A DNA stretch of 58,470 nucleotides, taken from contig JANWYJ010000068.1 in NCBI GenBank assembly GCA_025055115.1, forward strand, positions 1 through 58,470, written 5' to 3'. The DNA is from Gemmata sp. (GTDB taxonomy: Bacteria; Planctomycetota; Planctomycetia; Gemmatales; Gemmataceae). The position numbers and the translations under genes are program-made. Shown piece by piece: positions 44,191 to 52,906 of the stretch (position 1 is its first letter; each line of letters starts with the position of its first letter). The notes below the pieces were generated by a model, which did no database searches, was not told the origin of the DNA, and saw nothing but the letters and a program-made list of their open reading frames with translations.

Positions 44191-45066
44191 ATGCGCTGGG
44201 ATGAGGTGATCGTGGGGGATTGTATCGAAGTGCTAGCGGGCTTTCCGGAACACACCTTTGACCTGGTTTTCGCCGATCCCCCCTTCAACATCGGGTATCG
44301 CTACGACCTCTACAACGATCGCCGCAGCCGAAAAGAATATCTGGACTGGGCGAAAACCTGGATTGCGGCCTGTGTCCGGGTGCTGAAACCTACCGGCAGC
44401 TTCTTTTTGGCCATTGGCGATGAATTCGCCGCCGAACACAAAATCCTCCTCGACGAAGCCGGGCTGCACTGGCGCAATTGGATCATCTGGCATTACACCT
44501 TTGGCGTCGCTTGCACCAAGAAGTTCAACCGCAGCCATGCCCACATCCTCTATTACGTCCGCGACCCCAAGCGCTATACCTTCCACGCCGATGCCATCCG
44601 CGTCAAGTCAGCCCGGATAAGCACCTACGCCGATGCCCGAGCCAACCCCGCCGGCAAGCTCCCCGACGACACCTGGGTCCTCCGCCCGCAAGAAAGTGAA
44701 GAACACTTCCAACCCGAAAGCGACACTTGGTACGCTTCCCGTGTGTGTGGAACCTTCCGCGAGCGCACAAGCCACCCCTGCCAGATGCCCGAAGCCATCC
44801 TCGAGCGCATCATCAAAGCGACCACCAACCCAGAAGACCTCGTGCTCGACCCCTTCGCCGGCAGTGGAACCACCCTGGCCGTCGCCAAGAAGCTCGGACG
44901 ACGCTACCTCGGCATCGAACTGTCGGCTCACTACGCCGCTCTTATCCGCCAACGGCTCCAGTCCATCGTTGGTCGCCCGGAATCGGTCATCACCCCACCG
45001 CAAACGCGCCGCCAAGCCTCTGCGGCACTTGCGACCGCGGCCAAACGGCCACGCGGGCCGGGCTGA
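44191..45066 (+). CDS. Orphan DNA (adenine N6 or cytosine N4) methyltransferase
   Basis: A 291-residue site-specific DNA methyltransferase of the beta type: the catalytic motif DPPF (residues 29-32, ADPPFNIGY) stands before the SAM-binding motif DPFAGSGTT (about 220-228). Additional blocks: WIAACVRVLKPTGSFFLAIGD (motif V-like), WHYTFGVACTKKFNRSHAHILYY pattern. No restriction gene is near, so it is an orphan methylase for regulation or self-marking; the recognition site is unknown. Start ATG 44191 has AAAGGA eight bases upstream; the GTG at 44155 is less likely. The C-terminus is a Pro/Arg/Ala tail. Confidence 0.92.
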   Translation: MRWDEVIVGDCIEVLAGFPEHTFDLVFADPPFNIGYRYDLYNDRRSRKEYLDWAKTWIAACVRVLKPTGSFFLAIGDEFAAEHKILLDEAGLHWRNWIIWHYTFGVACTKKFNRSHAHILYYVRDPKRYTFHADAIRVKSARISTYADARANPAGKLPDDTWVLRPQESEEHFQPESDTWYASRVCGTFRERTSHPCQMPEAILERIIKATTNPEDLVLDPFAGSGTTLAVAKKLGRRYLGIELSAHYAALIRQRLQSIVGRPESVITPPQTRRQASAALATAAKRPRGPG

Positions 45067-45090
45067 AAGTTGGGTGGGTCGATGGCCGGT

Positions 45091-45132
45091 CTGTGGTGCT
45101 CGTGGGACTGCCTGTGATGCTCGTAGGGCTTC
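45091..45132. repeat. Imperfect 21-bp tandem
   Basis: Copies at 45091-45111 and 45112-45132 with four differences, in the convergent spacer between methyltransferase and kinase. Confidence 0.65.
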
Positions 45133-45242
45133 CCTCCGGATACGTTTGTGTTGAAGGGCTGCGGATGTGTCGGCAACTGTCCTCGGCATCTGGGGGCCGA
45201 CGATCCGTGGCCGTCCTCATGGTGGCCGGGTGGTTGCGGGCA

Positions 45243-47186
45243 TCACTCGCGGTTGACGATGATAACGTGTTGGGGTGTGCGCACGTCGATGATCCGGCCG
45301 AAGATCGGATCGGCAGTGATCGAACCACGCACGCGGATCGTTTGGCCGAGATACTCGTGTTCCAGTTGTTCCCGGCGGTGGCCGCTGGATTGGAAGTAGG
45401 CTGCAGGAATCCGTACCGAGAGGTTTTTGTTGGTCAGTTCGGTTTCGGAATTGAGGAGGACATCGGCCCCGATATTCACGGAGCGGACAGTGAATTCCAC
45501 CGTATGGACTTCTCCCAGTTTGCTGGCCGCCTGGGCCGGGGTGAGGAGAACATCCGCAGGGCTAGGGAGATGATCGCTGGGGCTGTGGGCCTCCGGCGGC
45601 GGGGTGGGTTGGGGAGGAAGCTTGCCGGCATCTTGTCCCAACTTATAAGCGATGGTCACCGCGACCGTCAGTACCACCACCGCGCCGATGGCGGCCGCCC
45701 CCACCAACCAGGTGCGAACCGGAAGCCCCCAAACGCGCGGCGCGGAATCGAACTCCGCCATCGGCCCCGAGAGCGTCGTTCGCACGGGCGATTTCATCGC
45801 GGTGTGAGCGCCCGAGCCGTTTTTCCCTGGCTGCAGCGCTGGCGGAGTGGAGCGCGTGCTACCCGGGGATGAAGCCAGCGCTGCGGCCGGGGACGCGGCC
45901 GTTTCCCCCGGGGCCACGGGGAAAGCCGCATTGCTGGCCGTGGCCGAATCGGTGCTGCTGCTGCCATCGCGGGGCCGGAGGTTCACCGAACTGCCGCCAA
46001 CTCGGGTAAACACCCCACGCCCGGGTGCGAACAGCAACCGCGATAACGATTGCTGCGCCGCCCCCTTGTCCGCCGGACCCCCAATCAGCGAACGCACCAA
46101 CGGGCACAAATTGGGCATTTCCCGTTCCGGCGGCGGCGGAATGGGAATCTCCGTCCATTCGGCCAACGCTTCGGCCACCTCAAGGGGAGTCTGATAGCGT
46201 TCGTCCACATCCTTGGCCATCATTTTCCGCAAAACCGCCAATATCCCCGCGGGAACATCCGAGCGGAACGACTCCACCCGCTTCGGTTCGCGAGTTTGAT
46301 GGGCTACCAGCTTGGCGGCAATCGTGCCTTCGGGAAACGGTGTTTGCCCGGTGAGCAAGAAGTACAACGTGCCCCCCAGCGAATAGATATCCGCGCGTAC
46401 ATCCACAATATTCGTAACCGCCTGCTCCGGAGCCAGATAGTCGGCCGTTCCCAACACACACTTGTCGTCGTATTTCTCCGTGACGCTATCTTGTTGTTTG
46501 TTGAAAAAACGGGCCAGTCCCATATCGAGGACTTTAATGACCCCGGTGCGGTCGAGCAGGAGATTGCCCGGTTTGATGTCGCGGTGGACCATCCCCAGCT
46601 CGTGGGCGTGCTGCATACCGACAGCCGCCTGCGCGATATAGTGAGCTGCTCGAATGGGGTCAAAAAACTTTCTCTGTAAGACATAACGGGCGACAATCTC
46701 CTGCAAACTGTGCCCGTCGACATACTCCATGACCAAAAAATGGAGCTTGTCGAATTGGTCGATGTCGTAGGCGCGAACAATGTTGGGGTGGTCTAAGGCT
46801 GCCACCGCCCGGGCTTCGCGGTAAAAACGATCGACGTTGGACGGATCGGCCATTTTCTCATGGGGCAGTACTTTCAAGGCGACCAAACGCTTCATCAGCA
46901 TGTGTTCGCACAGGTACACCGCGCCCATGCCGCCGGCGCCGATCAGCTCCAAGAGGCGATATTTCGAGCCAATCGTGAAGCGTTTGTAGCGGCCATATTT
47001 GATCTGTTTGGCTTGGAAATAGGTGAGCAGGCCATCGCGGATGAGAAAAGCCGCCGCCTGATCGACGTTCTGTGGCGTCCCCGTAGCACGGTGTTGGGCC
47101 AACAGTTGGTCGATCTTCTCGGGGGCAACCAAGCCGCTTTTGCGGACTAATTCCAAATAATCGGGCACATTGGCAGGTGCCGGCAT
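45243..47186 (-). CDS. Transmembrane Ser/Thr protein kinase with extracytoplasmic OB-like domain
   Basis: A 647-residue kinase. N-terminal helical segment (1-70), then kinase domain about 75-345: IGAGGMGAVY (82-91), K105, HRDIKPGNLL (201-210), DMGLAR (221-226, DMG in place of DFG as in many planctomycete kinases), GTADYLAPEQ. A disordered Ser/Pro/Ala-rich linker leads to one membrane helix at about 495-520, and about 120 residues outside: a beta-rich OB-like part (VEFTVRSVNIG, LGQTIRVRGSITADPIFGRIIDVR pattern). The outer domain may sense a ligand. Start ATG 47186 fits the family. Convergent to the methyltransferase. Confidence 0.92.
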   Translation of the reverse strand: MPAPANVPDYLELVRKSGLVAPEKIDQLLAQHRATGTPQNVDQAAAFLIRDGLLTYFQAKQIKYGRYKRFTIGSKYRLLELIGAGGMGAVYLCEHMLMKRLVALKVLPHEKMADPSNVDRFYREARAVAALDHPNIVRAYDIDQFDKLHFLVMEYVDGHSLQEIVARYVLQRKFFDPIRAAHYIAQAAVGMQHAHELGMVHRDIKPGNLLLDRTGVIKVLDMGLARFFNKQQDSVTEKYDDKCVLGTADYLAPEQAVTNIVDVRADIYSLGGTLYFLLTGQTPFPEGTIAAKLVAHQTREPKRVESFRSDVPAGILAVLRKMMAKDVDERYQTPLEVAEALAEWTEIPIPPPPEREMPNLCPLVRSLIGGPADKGAAQQSLSRLLFAPGRGVFTRVGGSSVNLRPRDGSSSTDSATASNAAFPVAPGETAASPAAALASSPGSTRSTPPALQPGKNGSGAHTAMKSPVRTTLSGPMAEFDSAPRVWGLPVRTWLVGAAAIGAVVVLTVAVTIAYKLGQDAGKLPPQPTPPPEAHSPSDHLPSPADVLLTPAQAASKLGEVHTVEFTVRSVNIGADVLLNSETELTNKNLSVRIPAAYFQSSGHRREQLEHEYLGQTIRVRGSITADPIFGRIIDVRTPQHVIIVNRE

Positions 47187-47507
47187 GGGTGCTGATCCTT
47201 CTGCCCAATAATACTGTGCAAAGATGGGCTTGTGGCGAACGGACCGGCCCGCGTCTGTCCGATACTCTGATTATCCCAAGAAATACGAGCAAGGGAAAGA
47301 TTCGGATTTTATGGAGAATTCAACGAGTGCCCACGTTCTCTGGTGTCGGAGCGGCAGGGTCGCTCGCCAGGCCCCGGATTCGCCAGGGACTATGAGCAAT
47401 ATATGGCCGGCTTCACCCGGTGGCGAATGAGTTGTTCGCCCCTGTCAAACTCGGCCACGATCCGCGGGGTGGGCCATCGGAATGGGTCGGCCGCGGGCAG
47501 AGGTCGT

Positions 47508-47547
47508 CGCTATTCCCACGATGAACGCTATTCCCACGATGAACGCT
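47508..47547. repeat. 18-bp perfect tandem
   Basis: Exact copies at 47508-47525 and 47526-47543, then four bases of a third. Confidence 0.97.
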
Positions 47548-47710
47548 CATCTGCCGAATGAGCTGATCGGACCGGAAGTAAGCCCATCGGGGACCGGCGA
47601 TCGTCTGATCGTGGGGCCTGGCGCAGCCGCAATCGGCTCCGGGTCAGATCGGGCCGGAATCTTGCACGAGCGCCCGGTCGGGGCGGAAGGGCCGTGACGT
47701 GGCGACAGGC

Positions 47711-47740
47711 GGTGATGTCCTGGGCGGTGATGTTCTGGGC
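47711..47740. repeat. 15-bp tandem
   Basis: Copies at 47711-47725 and 47726-47740 with one difference. Confidence 0.85.
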
Positions 47741-47877
47741 GGGCTTCGTCGTCATGGCCCACAGCGGGCGCGGGGGGAGTGGGGTGGAGGCCCCAAAGCC
47801 ACAAGGCGTGCCCCCCTGCCGTGCGAACCGATTCCGCGGTCGCCGCGTGCTGGTGCGGAGTCATCGGATCGCGATGG

Positions 47878-47904
47878 GTTTCATCATCTGTGTTTCATCA
47901 TCTG
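47878..47904. repeat. 13-nt duplication, offset 14
   Basis: GTTTCATCATCTG at 47878-47890 and 47892-47904, directly before the ribosome binding site (AGGAAGG) of the molybdopterin gene. Confidence 0.9.
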
Positions 47905-47917
47905 AGGAAGGAAACGG

Positions 47918-50059
47918 ATGCGTCGTTCTCTGGAAACCGTGCGTACTGTGAAGGCCGTTTGTCCGCACGATTGCCCGGACACATGCGGCATGCTTGTGAG
48001 CGTCGATCCGGCCACGGGCCAGGCGGTGGACTTGCGCGGCGATCCCGACCATCCTTTCACCCGCGGCTTTCTCTGCCAGAAGGTTCACCACTACTTGGAG
48101 CGGGTGTACCACCCCGACCGGGTGCTTTTCCCCCAAAAACGGATCGGTCCGAAGGGCCAGGGCAAGTTCACCCGGATTTCCTGGGACGAAGCCATCACCA
48201 CGATAGCGGACCGGTTCCGCGCCATCGCGGCCTCGGCGGTCGGGCCGCAAGCCATTCTGCCGTATAGTTATGCCGGCACGATGGGCAAGCTGATGTACGG
48301 CAGCCTGGATCGGCGTTTCTTTCACCGCTTGGGGGCCAGTTTGCTCGACCGCACGATCTGTGCAACGGCCGGGGCCGCCGGCTGCGACATCACCCTCGGT
48401 ACGCGAGCGATGGTCGATCCGGAAGCGAGCGTCCAGTGCCGCTACATCATCAATTGGGGTTCGAATACCGCCGTGACCAACAGCCATTTCTGGCGGATTG
48501 AGCATGAAGCCCGCAAACGGGGGGCCAAGATTGTCACCATCGACCCCTACCGAAGCCCAACAGCCCAGAAATCGGACCAATGGATCGCCATTCGCCCCGG
48601 TACCGATGCCGCCTTGGCGCTGGCGATCATGCATATCATTTTCCGCGAAGGCTGGGAGGATCGCGACTTCTTGACGCAGCACTGCGTGGGGGCTGACCAA
48701 CTGCGTCAGCGGGTGGCCACTGAGTACGCGCCCGACGTGGTGGCTCGGATCACCGGGCTGACCGTGGCCGAAATCGAAGGCTTGGCTCGCGAATATGCCA
48801 GGGCACGGCACTTGTTCGGTGGGCCGGCCCTCATTCGCCTCAACTATGGTCTCCAGCGGCACGGCGGCGGCGCGATGGCCGTTCGCACCATTGTCTGTTT
48901 GCCCGCCTTGACCGGCGATTGGCGCTATCCGGGAGCCGGCGCTTTCCTCAGCACCAGCAAAGCCTATCCGTTCGACGACGAATTCCTCACCCGGCCCGAT
49001 CTCATCCCCCCAGGGACACGAACAATCAACATGGTGCAGTTGGCGGAAGCCCTCCACGGCGAACTGCCCGGCCCGCCGATCTTGGCGTTGTTCGTGTACA
49101 ACTCCAACCCGGCAGCCGTGGCCCCGAACCAATCGCGCGTGTTGGCCGGGCTGGCTCGGGACGACCTTTTCACCGTCGTTCACGAGCAATTCCACACCGA
49201 TACGACCGATTTCGCCGACATCGTACTGCCCGCGACCACGCAACTGGAACACTTCGACATTCACGGCAGTTACGGCCATCTGTACGTACAGGCGAACAAT
49301 CCCGCCATCGCGCCGCTGGGCGAAGCCAAACCCAATACCGAGGTCTTCCGCTTACTGGCTCGCGCAATGGGCTATGAACCGGAGCTATTTGACATCTCCG
49401 ATGAAGAACTCGCCCGGCAAGCGCTGGAAAGAACAACTTCGGCCAACAATAGCTCCTTCCGCGGCCTCACCCTCGCAGCGACCTGCGCGGGGCCACAGCG
49501 ACTCAATCTCCCGCGCGATTGGGCACCATTTGCCACCGGGGTATTCCCCACCCCTTCGGGAAAGTGCGAACTGTATTCCGAACGGGAAGCCCGCGCCGGC
49601 CGCGATCCGCTGCCGCACTACATCCCGCCCCACGAAGACCCCCAAACCCAACCGCAACTGGCCGCGAAATACCCCTTGCAACTGCTGACCCCACCGGCCC
49701 CACCGTTTCTCAACTCCACCTTCGTCAATATCGATTCCCTGCGGAAAGCCGCGAACGAACGGACCCTCGAGATTCACCCCCTCGATGCCGCCCCCCGCGG
49801 CATTCGCACCGGGCAGATGGTCACAGTGTTCAATGACCGCGGGCGCTTCCGAGCCAAGGCCATCGTCGCGGAAACCGTCAAACCGGGAGTGGTCGTGTCG
49901 CTGGGGTTGTGGTGGCGGAAGTGGACCGACGATGGCGTCAATTGCAACACGACCACCAGCACCGCACTCACCGACCGCGGCGGCGGTGCAACATTCTTCG
50001 ACAATCTCGTGGACGTGCAACTGGCTACCCCATCGGGACATGATGCCCACGGTCGGTGA
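47918..50059 (+). CDS. Molybdopterin-dependent oxidoreductase, DMSO reductase family
   Basis: A 713-residue enzyme. N-terminal 4Fe-4S site C15-x3-C19-x3-C23...C53 (CPHDCPDTCG and GFLCQK), then the molybdopterin domains (INWGSNTAVTNSHFW, then RGAKIVTIDPYRSPTAQKSD pattern, PALTGDWRYPGAG) and the C-terminal molydopterin-dinucleotide binding domain (about 590-705, LEIHPLDAAPRGIRTGQMVTV pattern and SLGLWWRKW). No Tat leader, so it is cytoplasmic. Substrate unknown; this group of stand-alone BisC/YyaE-like enzymes is uncharacterised. Good ribosome binding site AGGAAGG. The stop codon is in a 13-bp tandem. No partner subunit genes nearby. Confidence 0.93.
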   Translation: MRRSLETVRTVKAVCPHDCPDTCGMLVSVDPATGQAVDLRGDPDHPFTRGFLCQKVHHYLERVYHPDRVLFPQKRIGPKGQGKFTRISWDEAITTIADRFRAIAASAVGPQAILPYSYAGTMGKLMYGSLDRRFFHRLGASLLDRTICATAGAAGCDITLGTRAMVDPEASVQCRYIINWGSNTAVTNSHFWRIEHEARKRGAKIVTIDPYRSPTAQKSDQWIAIRPGTDAALALAIMHIIFREGWEDRDFLTQHCVGADQLRQRVATEYAPDVVARITGLTVAEIEGLAREYARARHLFGGPALIRLNYGLQRHGGGAMAVRTIVCLPALTGDWRYPGAGAFLSTSKAYPFDDEFLTRPDLIPPGTRTINMVQLAEALHGELPGPPILALFVYNSNPAAVAPNQSRVLAGLARDDLFTVVHEQFHTDTTDFADIVLPATTQLEHFDIHGSYGHLYVQANNPAIAPLGEAKPNTEVFRLLARAMGYEPELFDISDEELARQALERTTSANNSSFRGLTLAATCAGPQRLNLPRDWAPFATGVFPTPSGKCELYSEREARAGRDPLPHYIPPHEDPQTQPQLAAKYPLQLLTPPAPPFLNSTFVNIDSLRKAANERTLEIHPLDAAPRGIRTGQMVTVFNDRGRFRAKAIVAETVKPGVVVSLGLWWRKWTDDGVNCNTTTSTALTDRGGGATFFDNLVDVQLATPSGHDAHGR

Positions 50060-50076
50060 GGCCGGTCGGTGAGGCC
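50051..50076. repeat. 13-bp perfect tandem over a stop codon
   Basis: GGTCGGTGAGGCC at 50051-50063 and 50064-50076. The stop TGA of the molybdopterin gene is in the left copy and is kept in the right one. Confidence 0.9.
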
Positions 50077-50363
50077 CCCCCGGCCATCGCCATTGCGGCC
50101 GGTAGCCGTCGGGCCGACCTCCCCATCTGTGACGCCCCCCAGCCCTTGCCATCGCACGCGCCGGGGCGATAGGGATCGAGCCACTGTCCCAGCGCGGGGC
50201 CTTTTGCTGGAAATATCGTTGCCTTCGGGAAACAGCCGCGATGGAAATTGTGGAAGAGGTCGGAGAGCTTGGCACGAAGCGGTTATCCCTCCAGCCCATT
50301 CTCAAGGCCAGCCAGAGCCGCTAACCGCCAGAGCCTCTCAAGGCCGACCAGAGCCGCTAACCG
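50060..50363. other. Convergent intergenic region
   Basis: About 300 nt between two converging genes. It contains the 13-bp tandem after the molybdopterin gene and most of the three-copy 36-nt repeat from the cystathionine gamma-synthase end. No other feature seen. Confidence 0.6.
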
Positions 50364-50394
50364 CTAGAGCTTCTCAAGGCCAGCCAGAGCCGCT
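50301..50394. repeat. 36-nt tandem, 2.6 copies, over a stop codon
   Basis: Copies at 50301-50336 and 50337-50372 (four differences) and a 22-nt part at 50373-50394. The stop TAG of the cystathionine gamma-synthase gene (50364-50366) and its last codons lie in the right-hand copies. Confidence 0.92.
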
Positions 50395-51536
50395 TCGAGA
50401 TCCGCCCGCAAATCAGCGACATCTTCAATCCCCACACTCAGGCGAATCAGCCCATCATCCACGCCGCGTGCTTCCCGTACCTCCTTGGGAATGCTCGCGT
50501 GCGTCATCGTCGCGGGGTGGCACACCAGTGATTCCACACCCCCAAGACTTTCGGCCAGACTGAACAATTTCGTTCGCGTCAAAAATTGCCGCGCCGCGGG
50601 GATACCCCCGCGCAACTTCAGGGACACCATCCCCCCGAAGGTCCGCATCTGCCGGGCCGCGATGGCGTGGCCAGGATGATCTGGCAACCCAGGATAGTAC
50701 ACCTGGGCCACCGCGGGATGCCGGACGAGCCACTCCGCCAGAGCCGAAGCGTTCTCACAATGCCGATCCATCCGCACGGCCAGTGTTTTCAAGCCGCGCA
50801 GAACCAGGTACGCATCAAATGGCCCCGGAACCCCCCCCGCGGCGTTCTGGTAGAACTTGATCGGTTCAAGTAAGTCTTTGGCGCCGATCACACAGCCGCC
50901 GATCACGTCGGAATGGCCGCCGAGGTACTTCGTGGTACTGTGTACGACCAGATCGGCCCCCAATTTCAGCGGTTGTTGAAGATACGGTGAGGCGAAGGTG
51001 TTATCGACCACCAGTTTGGCTCCGCGGTCGTGGGCTAGCTGGGCAATCGCGGCAATGTCGAGGATTTGCAACAGCGGATTGGTGGGAGTTTCGATCCACA
51101 CCAGTTTGGTTTGGGGCGACATCACTTGCGCGAAGCCGGCGGGGGAAGCATTCTCGGTGTATCGCGTGGCCAGCCCCCAGGGCTTGAACACCCTCTCCAA
51201 CAACCGGAAAGTACCACCGTACATATCGGCCGAGGCGACTACCTCATCGCCTGGTCGCAGCAGGGCGCTGAAGACCGCGGTGGTCGCCGCCAGGCCGGAG
51301 GCGAAGGCCAAGCCGCGTTCGCCTTCTTCCAAAGCGGCCAGAGCCGTTTCCAAGGCCGTTCGGGTGGGATTGCCACTGCGGCTGTACTCGTAGCCTTTGT
51401 GCTGGCCGGGGGCCGTTTGCGTGTATGTACTGGTGGCGTAAATGGGTACGACCGTAGCCCCGGTGGCCGGGTCGGCGTCTTGCCCGGCGTGGATGGCACG
51501 CGTGCTGAAGCCGTGCCGGTATTCACTGGCCATCAT
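50364..51536 (-). CDS. Cystathionine gamma-synthase / gamma-lyase family PLP enzyme
   Basis: A 390-residue PLP enzyme of the Cys/Met metabolism family. The YSRSGNPTR block (51-59), GLAFASGLAATT, and the PLP Lys in VVHSTTKYLGGHSD (K203) are all present, as are IETPTNPLL and the C-terminal SLAESLGGVESLVCHPATMTHAS pattern. Such enzymes form cystathionine from an O-acylhomoserine or cleave it; sequence alone does not decide MetB or MetC/CTH. Start ATG-ATG has AAGGGA upstream; the second ATG is also possible. It is divergent from the zinc/manganese ABC gene pair. The 3' end is triplicated in the 36-nt repeat. Confidence 0.94.
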   Translation of the reverse strand: MMASEYRHGFSTRAIHAGQDADPATGATVVPIYATSTYTQTAPGQHKGYEYSRSGNPTRTALETALAALEEGERGLAFASGLAATTAVFSALLRPGDEVVASADMYGGTFRLLERVFKPWGLATRYTENASPAGFAQVMSPQTKLVWIETPTNPLLQILDIAAIAQLAHDRGAKLVVDNTFASPYLQQPLKLGADLVVHSTTKYLGGHSDVIGGCVIGAKDLLEPIKFYQNAAGGVPGPFDAYLVLRGLKTLAVRMDRHCENASALAEWLVRHPAVAQVYYPGLPDHPGHAIAARQMRTFGGMVSLKLRGGIPAARQFLTRTKLFSLAESLGGVESLVCHPATMTHASIPKEVREARGVDDGLIRLSVGIEDVADLRADLEAALAGLEKL

Positions 51537-51555
51537 AGTATCCCTTCTATCCTAA

Positions 51556-51669
51556 GCCATTTCGGCGATACAGCATCCTGACGCCGCCCCACAGTGTAGA
51601 TCACTGAGAGCAAACCACCAAACATAAGGCCATTTCGGCGCTGCAGCGTGCTGACGCTGGCACACAGTG
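51556..51669. repeat. Degenerate spaced duplication, offset 73
   Basis: The block at 51556-51596 resembles 51629-51669, with a 12-nt identical start (GCCATTTCGGCG) and about eight differences over 41 nt. It appears to be an older event of the same kind. Confidence 0.75.
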
Positions 51670-51764
51670 GCGTTCGAAGGTATTCCCTTCCCCCATCAAG
51701 GGGTGCTTTCAGAGTACCGTATGACCGGCCATCGCGGCCAGCCGAGTCGCTCTCGAGGAATCGA

Positions 51765-51834
51765 GAATTCGCCGTGTTGCCCCTCAGCTGTCACCAGCTG
51801 CAGGTGCAGGAAGGGGGAATTCGCCGCGTTGCCC
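51765..51834. repeat. Spaced duplication, offset 52
   Basis: An 18-nt block at 51765-51782 recurs at 51817-51834 with one difference. Confidence 0.85.
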
Positions 51835-51859
51835 CGGGGAGGTCTCGACTTCGCGAGTT

Positions 51860-51895
51860 GTTTCGCTTAGACTAATGATATTATTTAGCTGAAAC
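51860..51895 (+). promoter_or_regulatory. Candidate operator of the Zn/Mn ABC genes
   Basis: AT-rich stretch with imperfect inverted arms GTTTC-GCTTA (from 51860) and TAGCTGAAAC (to 51895) around a TATTAT (51879-51884) that may be a -10 box. Its AT content and place before a metal-binding protein gene suggest a site for a Zur/MntR-type repressor. No -35 box fits well. Confidence 0.4.
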
Positions 51896-51929
51896 TTATT
51901 AGTTAGGCCGGAGGAGCCTGGGACCGATT

Positions 51930-52880
51930 ATGGGCACAGCCAAGCGGAATGCAGTTCTGGCGGTGGTGGTCGTGGGCTTGGCGTTGGGTGGCGGTGGTTG
52001 TTCCAACGGGCCGCCGGAGTTTCGCGAGCCGCCGGTGCGCGTTGTGGCGACCACTACACTGGTAGCCGATTTGGTGCAGCGGGTGGGAGGGGAGCGGGTA
52101 ATAGTCGATACGCTGATGGGGCCGGGGGTTGATCCGCACCGCTATCAGCCCACGGCCGGCGATCGTAAGAAGCTCGAAACGGCTCATCTGGTTTTCTTCA
52201 ACGGTCTGCATCTGGAAGGCAAAATGGCTGATCTTTTGGCCAAAAATGCGGGCCGTTTTCGGGCTGTTGCGGTCACTGCGGCCTTGGCGCCTGCGGAACT
52301 ATTGCCCGCGGATGGCGAGGGTGGCGAATTCGATCCGCATGTGTGGTTCAACGTTTCGCTGTGGGCGAAATGCCTGACCACGGTGACAAACGCCTTGGCC
52401 GAACTCGATGCCGCTGGGCGCCCCCTGTACGAAGCGAATGCCGCCGCCTACCAGAAGGAATTGGAGGCTCTCGACTGGGAGATTCGCCGCGAATTGGCCA
52501 AAGTTCCGTCGGCGAAGCGGAAACTCGTGACCTCGCATGATGCGTTCCGCTACTTTGGGGCCGCCTACCACTACGAAGTCCGCGGCTTGCAGGGTGTCAG
52601 TACGGCGAGCGAGACGAGTACCAAGGACCGGATCGAATTGGCCAAGTATCTCAGTGAACACCGGATTCCCGCGGTGTTCACGGAAACTTCGGTGCCCGAC
52701 GAAGGGCTGAGAGCGGTTCTCGACACCTGCCAGCGTGACTATGGCCACACGGTGCAGCTTATCGGTGGCAGTACCGCGTTGTTTTCGGATGCCTTAGGCC
52801 CCCCTGAGACACCGGCAGGCACTTACTGCGGCATGATTCGGCATAATGTGCAGGTGATCGTGACGGCACTGGGGAACTGA
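51930..52880 (+). CDS. Zn/Mn ABC transporter substrate-binding lipoprotein (TroA/ZnuA type)
   Basis: A 316-residue lipoprotein with lipobox GGGGC (C24). The mature part has the cluster A-I fold with a rigid central helix. Metal ligands fit TroA/ZnuA: H70 (VDPHRY), H137 (FDPHVW), H203 (TSHDAF) and D287 (FSDALG). His at the third position, rather than the Glu of MntC/PsaA, favours zinc or mixed Zn/Mn binding. The ATPase gene follows after 26 nt on the same strand; no membrane permease gene is present. Confidence 0.94.
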   Translation: MGTAKRNAVLAVVVVGLALGGGGCSNGPPEFREPPVRVVATTTLVADLVQRVGGERVIVDTLMGPGVDPHRYQPTAGDRKKLETAHLVFFNGLHLEGKMADLLAKNAGRFRAVAVTAALAPAELLPADGEGGEFDPHVWFNVSLWAKCLTTVTNALAELDAAGRPLYEANAAAYQKELEALDWEIRRELAKVPSAKRKLVTSHDAFRYFGAAYHYEVRGLQGVSTASETSTKDRIELAKYLSEHRIPAVFTETSVPDEGLRAVLDTCQRDYGHTVQLIGGSTALFSDALGPPETPAGTYCGMIRHNVQVIVTALGN

Positions 52881-52906
52881 AACACCCACCGGGAGAGCAT
52901 CGCGTC

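Larger units (their letters stand above)
47187..47917. other. Long divergent intergenic region
   Basis: About 730 nt between kinase (minus) and molybdopterin oxidoreductase (plus). Contains three short tandems (47508, 47711, 47878). A frame starting GTG 47694, with GGAAGGG upstream and a hydrophobic start, would code for an 85-residue protein but runs 34 nt into the next gene and shows no further support, so I leave it unannotated. Confidence 0.5.
51537..51929. other. Divergent regulatory region between the PLP enzyme and the metal ABC genes
   Basis: About 390 nt. It holds two spaced duplications (51556-51669 and 51765-51834) and, before the ABC binding protein, an AT-rich stretch with an inverted repeat (51860-51895). 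No gene found. Confidence 0.65.

Noticed and set aside
47694-47951. Plus-strand frame of 85 codons with GGAAGGG before a GTG and a hydrophobic beginning
   Set aside because: It overlaps the start of the molybdopterin gene, includes a 15-bp tandem and has no recognisable domain.
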